Position numbers and translations under genes: made by a program. From Maricaulis sp947259345 (GTDB taxonomy: Bacteria; Pseudomonadota; Alphaproteobacteria; Caulobacterales; Maricaulaceae), in NCBI GenBank assembly GCA_965217205.1, contig OZ244254.1:2480001-2544000 (forward strand): a stretch of DNA of 64,000 nucleotides, given 5' to 3'. The notes under the pieces were generated by a model. That model worked only from the letters and a program-made list of their open reading frames with translations. It did not search any database and was not told where the DNA came from. Positions 1 to 7,452 of this stretch are shown here, one piece after another. Position 1 is the stretch's first letter, and each line of letters starts with the position of its first letter.

Positions 1-2841
1 AGGGTCACCGCCCTGCTGCCGACCCTCAAGGGCGAGACCCATCTCGTCCTGACCCGCTGGTTTGACGGCCGCGATGGCGAACGCCTGCACCGCCTCTCGC
101 AGCTGGCGAATGACTGGGACCTCACGACCATCGCCAGCACGGATGCCCGCTATCACGCGCCGGGCCGCAAGCCGCTGGCCGATGTCGTCACCTGTATCCG
201 CGAGCATGTCCGCATCAGCGAAGCCGGATTCCACCTCGCGGCCAATGCCGAACGCCATCTCAAACCGGCGACCGAAATCTATCGCCTCTTCGACGGCTAT
301 GAAGACGCCGTGGCGCGCACGGTCGAGATCGCCCGCCGCCTGACCTTTTCGCTGGACGCGCTGGTCTATAATTATCCCGACGAGGTGATCGGCGAAAATG
401 AAACGCCAAACGAGACCCTGCGGCGCCTCGCGGCAGACGGACTTCAAACCCGCTACCCCGCCGGCGCGCCCGACAAGATTGCCCGCGCCGTCGCCACCGA
501 ACTCGACCTCATCGAAGGGCTCGACTACCCGTCCTATTTCCTCACCGTCTACGACATCATCCGCTTTGCCCGCTCGCGCGGCATATTGTGCCAGGGGCGT
601 GGATCAGCGGCCAATTCGGCGGTCTGTTTCGCCATCGGCATCACCGAGGTCGACCCGGACCGGATCGATCTCCTCTTCGAGCGTTTCGTCTCGGCCGAGC
701 GCGGCGAGCCGCCCGATATCGATGTCGACTTCGAGCATAATCGCCGCGAAGAGGTGATCCAGTATGTCTATGAGAAATACGGACGCCGCCGCGCTGCCAT
801 GACGGCGACGGTGAATTGCTATCGCCCGCGCGGCGCCATCCGCGAAGTCGGCAAGGTGTTCGGCCTGTCGGGCGATGTCATCTCGGCCCTGTCGAAAAGC
901 CTGTGGGGCTGGTCGTCTGGCGAGATCCGGGAGGACCGAATCCGCGACGAGCTCGGCCTCGATCCGGACAGTCCGGCCCTGGCCATGACGCTGCGCTATG
1001 CCCGCGAGCTGATGGGGTTTCCACGCCATCTCGCCCAGCATCCCGGCGGCTTCGTGATGACCCGCGCCCGCCTCGACGAGATCGTGCCGCTGCACAATGC
1101 CGCCATGCCCGAACGCACCATGCTGGAATGGGACAAGGAGGATATCGACGCGCTTGGCCTGATGAAGGTCGATGTGTTGGGTCTGGGCATGCTGACCTGT
1201 GTCGCCCGCGCCTTCGACCTGCTGGCCACGCATCATGGCCGCCATCTGACCATGGCCGGCATCCCGGCCGAGGACCCACGCGTCTATGACATGATCTGCA
1301 AGGCCGACACGGTCGGCGTCTTCCAGATCGAGAGCCGGGCCCAGATGACCATGTTGCCGCGCCTCAGGCCGCGCAATTTCTATGATCTGGTGATCGAGGT
1401 CGCCATCGTCCGGCCCGGCCCGATCCAGGGCGATATGGTCCATCCCTATCTGCGCCGGCGACGGGGCGAGGAAGTCGTGGAATTCCCCTCACGCGAGCTG
1501 GAGGAAGTCCTCGGCAAGACGCTCGGCGTGCCGCTCTTCCAGGAACAGGCCATGCGGATCGCCATTGTCGCCGCCGGCTTCACCCCGGCCGAGGCAGACC
1601 GGCTGCGTCGCTCCATGGCCGCCTTCCGGCGCTCAGGCACGATCCATGAAATGGGCCAGAAGCTCATGCATGGGATGATTGCCAATGGCTATGAGCCGGA
1701 CTTTGCCGAGCGCTGTTTCAAACAGCTCGAAGGCTTCGGCGAATACGGTTTTCCCGAAAGCCATGCCGCCAGCTTCGCCCTCATCGTCTATGTCTCCTGC
1801 TGGCTGAAGCATTATTATCCCGACGTCTTCCTTGCGGCGATGCTGAACAGCCAGCCCATGGGGTTCTATGCCCCCGCCCAACTGGTCCGCGATGCCCGCG
1901 AGCATGGCGTTGAAGTCCGCCCGCCCGACATCAATCATTCCGACTGGGATGCGACACTGGAAGAGACCGATATCCCGCGCCGCGACGGCACCGGCATGCG
2001 CTTTGCCGTGCGCCTCGGCCTGCGCCAGATCAAGGGGATGAAGGAGCCCGCCGCCGCCCGCCTGGTCGCCGCCCGCCAGGCCGAGGGGCCTTTTGAAAGC
2101 CTGGCCGATCTCGCCCGCCGGGCCCGGCTGGACAAGGGCTCGCTGGACCGGTTGGCCAATGCTGATGCTGCGGGTTCACTGGACATGGACCGGCGCAAGG
2201 CGAGCTGGACCGCCCTGGCCGAGGCCGGCAAGCCGCTCCCCCTCTTCCAGCATGCCGACAGCTGGGGGCATGAACATCCCGTCGCCCTGCCCGAACTGAC
2301 CGGCGGCGAACAGGTCGCCCAGGATTATGCCACCCTGCGGCTCTCCCTGAAGGCCCACCCGCTGAGCTTCTTTCGCGGCGAGCTGGCCGAGACCGGCCAT
2401 GCGACCTGTTCAGCCCTCAGTGACATGCGCGATGGACGCTGGGTCACCCTGGCCGGGCTGGTCCTGGTGCGGCAACGCCCCGGTTCGGCCTCGGGCGTCA
2501 TCTTCGCCACGCTGGAGGACGAGACCGGCATTGCCAATGTCATCGTCTGGCCGAGCTGTTTCGAGCGTCATCGCCGCATCGTCATGTCATCCAAACTGCT
2601 CGGCGTAACTGGCCGGGTCCAGCGCGAGGGACAAGTCATCCATGTCGTCGCCAATCGCCTGGTCGACCAGTCCTGGCGCCTCGCCGCCCTTGCTGACGGC
2701 GCTGATTTCGCCGAAGCCGTCGCCCACGCCGACGAAATCGCCCGCCCCAATGCCGACCCCAGAACCGTTGCCCTCTACCGCCGCGTCATGCAGGGCGAGC
2801 GGCTGGAAGACATCTTGCCGAAAAGCCGGGATTTTCATTGA
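1..2841 (+). CDS. dnaE2: Error-prone DNA polymerase DnaE2 (ImuC), 5' truncated
   Basis: The frame is open from base 1 to the TGA at 2839-2841, so 946 codons are present and the start lies outside the window. DnaE2 proteins are about 1,050-1,100 residues, so roughly the first 100-150 residues (most of the PHP domain) are missing. Visible landmarks are the C-family polymerase palm motif PDIDVDFEH near base 715, a GRGSAANSAVC glycine loop near base 600, helix-hairpin-helix sequence in the second half, and a C-terminal OB-fold (IANVIVWPSCFERHRR, near 2530). In the family this enzyme performs SOS mutagenesis and translesion synthesis together with ImuA and ImuB, which are usually encoded just upstream and would be outside this window. 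The assignment against replicative DnaE1 rests on the short C-terminus and motif wording. Confidence 0.95.
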   Translation, partial: RVTALLPTLKGETHLVLTRWFDGRDGERLHRLSQLANDWDLTTIASTDARYHAPGRKPLADVVTCIREHVRISEAGFHLAANAERHLKPATEIYRLFDGYEDAVARTVEIARRLTFSLDALVYNYPDEVIGENETPNETLRRLAADGLQTRYPAGAPDKIARAVATELDLIEGLDYPSYFLTVYDIIRFARSRGILCQGRGSAANSAVCFAIGITEVDPDRIDLLFERFVSAERGEPPDIDVDFEHNRREEVIQYVYEKYGRRRAAMTATVNCYRPRGAIREVGKVFGLSGDVISALSKSLWGWSSGEIREDRIRDELGLDPDSPALAMTLRYARELMGFPRHLAQHPGGFVMTRARLDEIVPLHNAAMPERTMLEWDKEDIDALGLMKVDVLGLGMLTCVARAFDLLATHHGRHLTMAGIPAEDPRVYDMICKADTVGVFQIESRAQMTMLPRLRPRNFYDLVIEVAIVRPGPIQGDMVHPYLRRRRGEEVVEFPSRELEEVLGKTLGVPLFQEQAMRIAIVAAGFTPAEADRLRRSMAAFRRSGTIHEMGQKLMHGMIANGYEPDFAERCFKQLEGFGEYGFPESHAASFALIVYVSCWLKHYYPDVFLAAMLNSQPMGFYAPAQLVRDAREHGVEVRPPDINHSDWDATLEETDIPRRDGTGMRFAVRLGLRQIKGMKEPAAARLVAARQAEGPFESLADLARRARLDKGSLDRLANADAAGSLDMDRRKASWTALAEAGKPLPLFQHADSWGHEHPVALPELTGGEQVAQDYATLRLSLKAHPLSFFRGELAETGHATCSALSDMRDGRWVTLAGLVLVRQRPGSASGVIFATLEDETGIANVIVWPSCFERHRRIVMSSKLLGVTGRVQREGQVIHVVANRLVDQSWRLAALADGADFAEAVAHADEIARPNADPRTVALYRRVMQGERLEDILPKSRDFH

Positions 2842-2932
2842 GGGGGGCGACCGGAGACAATCAGCATCCCGCGCGGTTCATTCCGGGCGCAACCGCGCGC
2901 AATCATCCATACATCACTTGTCAGCCAGCAAG

Positions 2933-3010
2933 CCGCATCCGGTTTTCCAGCTCAAGGGTGAAACCGCGCAGCGGCCGCTTTGCGGCCCTTGACCTGGAAA
3001 ACCGGATGCG
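2933..3010. repeat. Large near-perfect intergenic hairpin
   Basis: The left arm at 2933-2950 (CCGCATCCGGTTTTCCAG) is the exact reverse complement of 2993-3010. With one mismatch the arms extend to 26 bases (2933-2958 and 2985-3010). The remaining loop is itself nearly palindromic (CCGC..AGCGGCCGCT..GCGG), so almost the whole 78 bases can fold. It lies between the convergent dnaE2 and DUF1295 genes. It could work as a bidirectional terminator but has no T-tract, so a REP-like intergenic repeat is equally likely. Confidence 0.8.
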
Positions 3011-3083
3011 GCGACATCTCGGCAAGGGATGAATGGTGGGGTGAGCGCCGGGTCGCGCCTTCACGCGAGACAAACCCGTAACC

Positions 3084-3854
3084 TCACCCCCGCTTCGGCC
3101 ACCAAGGCACAAAACCCGACGTCCGCGCGACATAATCCGCATAGCCGGGCCGGCTTTCGTGCAGGCCTTCTTCCAGCATCTTGGCGCCGGTCCAGCGGGT
3201 CAGGGTGAAGGTGAGGAAGAGCGGGCCGATGATGGTCCACCAGCCGTCTCCGTCGGCGATCGCGATCAGCCAGAGGCCCCAGAAGAGGACGGAATTGCCG
3301 AAATAATTCGGGTGGCGGGTATAGCGCCACAGGCCTGTGTCCATGACCTGGCCCTTGTTTGACGGGTCGGCCTTGAAGGCGGCCAGCTGACGGTCGCCGA
3401 TCACCTCAAAGGCAAGACCGATGGCGAAGAGGATGATCCCCGCTATTGCAGCGGGCGCAGCGTAGCTGGCGCCCTCCATCACCGCATGCTGGACCGGCAG
3501 GGCCGTCACCCACAAGAGGACGCCCTGCAGCAGGAAGACCGCGACCAGCATGAAGACCGCCTCCTTGCCCGGCGGTGAGCGTTCAAGAAGCTTCTGGTAG
3601 CGCTTGTCGGCGCCTTCATGCTGCCAGCGGCTGAAGAGATGATGGCCCAGTCGCAGCGCCCAGATCGCGACCAGGGCGACATACCAGGTCGCGCCATCGG
3701 CTCCGGCAAACAGGAGTGAGGACAGGGCCAGGACCAGAAAGCCCAAGGGCCAGACAGCGTCGATATAGGACGGGTCCTTGCGCGGCACGCTGAAGGGCCA
3801 GACCAGCACCATGACGCCGAGCATGAGCGCGAGATTGAGGAGATAGGGGATCAT
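3084..3854 (-). CDS. DUF1295 family integral membrane protein
   Basis: This 256-residue protein has several hydrophobic helices and the C-terminal pattern TRHPNYFGNSVLFWGLWL, which is typical of DUF1295 proteins. These resemble the steroid 5-alpha-reductase / isoprenylcysteine methyltransferase fold. The enzymatic role in bacteria is not established. It probably acts in the inner membrane on a lipid-like substrate using a soluble cofactor, which is inferred from the fold family. The ATG at 3854 follows only a weak AGG. The gene lies 9 bases downstream of the symporter gene on the same strand, so it may be the last gene of that transcript. Confidence 0.85.
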   Translation of the reverse strand: MIPYLLNLALMLGVMVLVWPFSVPRKDPSYIDAVWPLGFLVLALSSLLFAGADGATWYVALVAIWALRLGHHLFSRWQHEGADKRYQKLLERSPPGKEAVFMLVAVFLLQGVLLWVTALPVQHAVMEGASYAAPAAIAGIILFAIGLAFEVIGDRQLAAFKADPSNKGQVMDTGLWRYTRHPNYFGNSVLFWGLWLIAIADGDGWWTIIGPLFLTFTLTRWTGAKMLEEGLHESRPGYADYVARTSGFVPWWPKRG

Positions 3855-3863
3855 GTGTGAGAC

Positions 3864-5564
3864 CTAGGGCGCGCGGATCCGTTCGACCAGCTCGCGGACC
3901 TCGGCCGGCGGGGCCGGCGTCAGAAGAGAGACCGTCACCGAGACGACAAAACTGATCACCATGCCGATCGTGCCGAAGCCTTCCGGCGAGACACCCAGGA
4001 ACCAGTGTTCGGCATCATTCGGGATCCAGCCGAAGATCTTGTAGGTGAGGATATAGGCGCCGGTCACGCCAAGCCCTGTCACCATGCCGGCGATCGCCCC
4101 CTCCTTGCTCATGCGCTGCCAGAAAATGCCCAGGAGGATGGCGGGGAAGAAGCTGGCCGCGGCAAGACCGAAGGCCAGCGCCACGACCGAGGCGACGAAG
4201 CCCGGCGGGTAGATGCCGGCGAGGATGGCGATCAGGACGGCCCCGGTCGCCGATAGTCGGGCGATCAGGAGTTCCTGGCTGTCGGTCATCGATTTGAACA
4301 GGACCTTCCGACACAGATCGTGCGAGATTGAGGAGGAGATCACCAGCAGCAGGCCGGCCGCTGTCGACAGGGCGGCGGCGATGCCCCCGGCCACGACCAG
4401 ACCGATCACCCAGCCGGGCAGATTGGCAATCTCCGGATTAGCCAGCACGAAAATGTCGCGATTGAGCGTGGTGACCTCATTGGTCTCCGGATCGGCGCGA
4501 TACTGGATGCGGCCATCGCCATTGCGATCCTCGAAAGCCAGAAGCCCGGTATTTTCCCAGCGGTGGAACCAGTCCGGCGTTTCGCGCTCGCCCTCGACCA
4601 GGGTCGTGGTCTCGGCGTCATAGACGCTCTCATTCACCGTCTCGATGAAATTGGTACGGGCGAAGACCGCGACCGCCGGGGCGGTGAGGTAGAGAATGCC
4701 GATAAAGAGCAGCGCCCAGCCGGCGGATTTGCGGGCATCGGCCGCCTTGGGCACGGTGAAAAAGCGCACGATGACATGGGGCAGACCGGCCGTGCCGGCC
4801 ATCAGCGCCAGGGTGATGGCGAAGACGTCGAAGGTCGATTTCGAGCCGTCGGTATAGGGGGCAAAGCCGAGCTCGGTGAGCATGCCGTCCAGCTTCACAA
4901 GGAGCGGCGTGCCATCGCTGACATTGCCGATAAAGCCGAGCTGCGGGACGGGCGAGCCGGTCAGCTGCAGCGAGATGAAGATCGCCGGCGTCATGAAGGC
5001 GAAGATCATCACGCAATACTGCGCCACCTGGGTGTAGGTGATCCCCTTCATTCCGCCGAGCGTGGCGTACATCAACACGACCAGTCCGCCGATTACCACG
5101 CCCGCCTCGATGGGGATTTCCAGAAAGCGCGAGAAGGCAATCCCGACGCCCTGCATCTGGCCGGCGATATAGGTGAAGGAGACAAAGATGGCGCAGATCA
5201 CCGCAACCACGCGGGCGGTGTCCGAATAGTATCGGTCGCCGATGAAGTCCGGCACGGTAAACTTGCCAAACCGCCTGAGATAGGGCGCCAGCAACAAGGC
5301 CAGCAGGACGTAGCCGCCGGTCCAGCCCATCAGGAAGACGGACCCGTCATAGCCGGAAAAGGCGATCAGTCCGGCCATGGACAGGAAGGAGGCCGCGCTC
5401 ATCCAGTCGGCGGCGGTGGCCATGCCGTTGAAGACCGGCGGGACATGGTGCCCGGCGACATAGAATTCATCGGTCGAGCCGACGCGGGAGGCGATCGCGA
5501 TCCCGATATAAAGCGCGAAGGATGTGATGACGAAGAAGCCGGTCCAGAACAGGGTCACGCTCAT
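3864..5564 (-). CDS. Sodium:solute symporter, ActP-like (large subunit)
   Basis: This 566-residue protein has about 13 transmembrane helices and SSS-family motifs near the N-terminus (EFYVAGHHVPPVFNGMATAA at 33-52, GGMKGITYTQVAQY at 170-183). It fits the VC_2705 subfamily, which pairs with a small DUF4212 subunit and is thought to take up acetate or other short organic acids with sodium. The substrate here is unknown. Residues 310-370 form a long hydrophilic loop containing an EF-hand-like D346-x-N-x-D350-G-x-I353. The ATG at 5564 overlaps the TGA of the small subunit, so translation is coupled. Confidence 0.92.
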   Translation of the reverse strand: MSVTLFWTGFFVITSFALYIGIAIASRVGSTDEFYVAGHHVPPVFNGMATAADWMSAASFLSMAGLIAFSGYDGSVFLMGWTGGYVLLALLLAPYLRRFGKFTVPDFIGDRYYSDTARVVAVICAIFVSFTYIAGQMQGVGIAFSRFLEIPIEAGVVIGGLVVLMYATLGGMKGITYTQVAQYCVMIFAFMTPAIFISLQLTGSPVPQLGFIGNVSDGTPLLVKLDGMLTELGFAPYTDGSKSTFDVFAITLALMAGTAGLPHVIVRFFTVPKAADARKSAGWALLFIGILYLTAPAVAVFARTNFIETVNESVYDAETTTLVEGERETPDWFHRWENTGLLAFEDRNGDGRIQYRADPETNEVTTLNRDIFVLANPEIANLPGWVIGLVVAGGIAAALSTAAGLLLVISSSISHDLCRKVLFKSMTDSQELLIARLSATGAVLIAILAGIYPPGFVASVVALAFGLAAASFFPAILLGIFWQRMSKEGAIAGMVTGLGVTGAYILTYKIFGWIPNDAEHWFLGVSPEGFGTIGMVISFVVSVTVSLLTPAPPAEVRELVERIRAP

Positions 5565-5881
5565 GACGCATCCTCCTGCGTGGCGGCAGGCGCGCCGGGA
5601 TCGGGCATGTCATCACTGCCAAGCCGGTCGGCAAAGCGCGCCTCGAGCCGGTTCATGGCCCAGGCATAGTAGAAGATCAGCACGATGAAAGTGAGGATGG
5701 AGCCTTGCTGGGCGAACCAGAAACCCAGAGGTGCCCCGCCAAGTGAGACAAGGTCCAGCCAGGGACGCAAGAGGATGCCGAAACCGAAGGATACGGTAAA
5801 CCAGATCGCCAGCAATACGCCCATGAGGCCAAGATTGGCACGCCAATAGGCCTTGCGCGCGGATGACTTGTCTTGTGCCAT
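5561..5881 (-). CDS. DUF4212 sodium/substrate symporter small subunit
   Basis: This 106-residue protein has two hydrophobic helices (roughly 19-43 and 57-76). The sequence is typical of DUF4212: YWRANLGLMG near the N-terminus and FWFAQQGSILTFIVLIFYYA in the second helix. In this family the protein is always encoded next to an ActP-like symporter and is presumed to be its small membrane subunit. It is the first gene of the two-gene unit and overlaps the large subunit by 4 bases. The acidic C-terminal tail is poorly conserved. Confidence 0.92.
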   Translation of the reverse strand: MAQDKSSARKAYWRANLGLMGVLLAIWFTVSFGFGILLRPWLDLVSLGGAPLGFWFAQQGSILTFIVLIFYYAWAMNRLEARFADRLGSDDMPDPGAPAATQEDAS

Positions 5882-6003
5882 GTGCTCCCCCAGACTGATC
5901 GCATGACATGGATGGCGATCTTCGGCGCGAGCTTTGCAAACAATTCCTTAACACACCAGACCTGTCACGTTTCAGGTCAGACCGGACTCGTGGAAGGATG
6001 CCG

Positions 6004-6372
6004 ATGATGAGCCAGAGCGACCGCCTCACCGACGACGAGAACGCCACCATGCGCATCCTGTGGGATCGCGGCGGCGCCTCCGTGAGCGAGCTGGCCATCG
6101 CCACGCGCCAGCCCGCCGATGCCACGCTTGCTGTCCTGCACGGTCTGCGCCGCAAGGGCGCGGTGGAACGGCAACAAGCCGGACGGGACATCGTCTACCG
6201 GCCTCGTCTCAATCGCGACACGGCCCGCACGCATGCCCTTGGCCGCCTTCTGTGCGGCGAGGAGACCGGTGCCGAAAACGGTCTCGGCGTCGTGGTCCTG
6301 CGTGAAAGCGATGTCGACCCGAAGGACTGGGCCGACCTGCAGGCCGAGATCGCCCAGCGCCGCAAGGCCTGA
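6004..6372 (+). CDS. BlaI/MecI/CopY-like transcriptional regulator
   Basis: This is a winged-helix protein of about 122 residues. The core (LTDDENATMRILWDRGGASV, then a second helix ending in VLHGLRRKGAVERQQAGRDI) matches the BlaI/MecI/CopY DNA-binding domain, which represses genes until it is cleaved by a membrane protease or binds metal. No BlaR1-type protease is next to it. ATG codons occur at 5998, 6004 and 6007. GGAAGG at 5992-5997 gives good spacing only for 6004 or 6007. It is divergent from the symporter genes, but no clear dyad operator was found between them. Confidence 0.75.
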   Translation: MMSQSDRLTDDENATMRILWDRGGASVSELAIATRQPADATLAVLHGLRRKGAVERQQAGRDIVYRPRLNRDTARTHALGRLLCGEETGAENGLGVVVLRESDVDPKDWADLQAEIAQRRKA

Positions 6373-6375
6373 GCC

Positions 6376-7338
6376 CTAGGGCGTCGCGAGAAATTCACGC
6401 ACATCCGCCAGCGTCCGCTCAGGCGCTTCCTCATGCACGACATGGCCCAGATCCGGGTAGGTAATCAGGCGCGCATCGGGAATGGTCGCCGCCATCAGCG
6501 GACCATGTGAAGACGGCACCATACGGTCGGCCTCGCCCCACAGGATCAGGGTCGGCACAGCGATACGGGCGAGATCGGCGGACGGCTCCGGCAGGGTGAA
6601 GACTTCCAGCCGCTCGACCATGGCCTGGCCCACGCCCTCGCCGCGCATCAGCTGATGAACACGTGCGGGCATTCCCTCAGGCATCCGCGACGGATCGCCG
6701 AACAGGGCCTGGGTCGCGGCATTGATGACCGGTTCGGGCGCCTGGGTCAGAAAGAAGCGGACCGGCATCGGCACATCGACCGGATCTTCGGTCACGCCAT
6801 TGATGGAATAGCCACCCGGCGCCAGCAGGACGAGGCGATTGACCCGGTCCGGATGCGTGATCGCCAGGCGCCAGCTGACCAGTCCGCCCAGGGAATTGCC
6901 GACCAGGGTCGCGTCGGGAATGTCGAGCGCCGCCATCAGGCCGGCGACAAATTCAACGGTCTGCGGGACCGAATAACGCGCTTGCGGGTCGGGGCCGGTC
7001 AGGCCGTGACCGGGCAAGTCCATGCGCACAACCCGGTAGTCACTCGACAGGTCAGCCGCCCACGCATCCCAGCTTTCCAGAGAGTGGGAGAATCCATGCA
7101 CGAGGATCAGGACCGGCGCCGTATCGGGACCCTCAATGCGGACCCGTGTCTGCAGGCCAGCGACATCGACCAGGCGATCTGCCTCACCCCACCAGGGCGA
7201 GTCGATGCTGGCACGCTCCGCCAGATCTGCCTCGCCATCGGCAGCGACCGACGCGGCCTGGCGCATTTGGGTGATAGCGAAGACGCCAACGCCCATCAGC
7301 AGAAAGACACCGAGAAGAAGAGCGATCAGGACGCGCAT
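6376..7338 (-). CDS. Membrane-anchored or secreted alpha/beta hydrolase
   Basis: This protein of about 320 residues starts at the ATG 7338 with a hydrophobic N-terminal segment (MRVLIALLLGVFLLMGVG), so it is probably exported or anchored. The alpha/beta-hydrolase core is clear: an HGFS oxyanion segment, the nucleophile elbow GNSLGG, the acid residue in LWGEADRMVP and the histidine in DLGHVVHEE. The substrate cannot be predicted. Its stop codon nearly touches the end of the convergent BlaI-like gene. It lies downstream of the TonB-dependent receptor on the same strand, so it may belong to that uptake locus. An upstream GTG at 7377 is possible but would bury the signal sequence. Confidence 0.88.
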   Translation of the reverse strand: MRVLIALLLGVFLLMGVGVFAITQMRQAASVAADGEADLAERASIDSPWWGEADRLVDVAGLQTRVRIEGPDTAPVLILVHGFSHSLESWDAWAADLSSDYRVVRMDLPGHGLTGPDPQARYSVPQTVEFVAGLMAALDIPDATLVGNSLGGLVSWRLAITHPDRVNRLVLLAPGGYSINGVTEDPVDVPMPVRFFLTQAPEPVINAATQALFGDPSRMPEGMPARVHQLMRGEGVGQAMVERLEVFTLPEPSADLARIAVPTLILWGEADRMVPSSHGPLMAATIPDARLITYPDLGHVVHEEAPERTLADVREFLATP

Positions 7339-7413
7339 GGCAGACCCCGTGACTGGAGAAAACAGGAACGGCGGCACCCGGTATGGGCGCCGCCGTCAGG
7401 ATAGTCCGGATCG

Positions 7414-7440
7414 GGCGGACGGGGGAGGATCCCGTTCGCC
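7414..7440 (-). terminator. Stem-loop downstream of the TonB-dependent receptor
   Basis: GGCGGACGGG at 7414-7423 pairs with CCCGTTCGCC at 7431-7440 with one mismatch and a 7-base loop. There is no T-tract on either strand, so efficient intrinsic termination is uncertain. It may instead partly uncouple the receptor gene from the hydrolase that follows. Confidence 0.35.
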
Positions 7441-7452
7441 AGATCAACCGGC

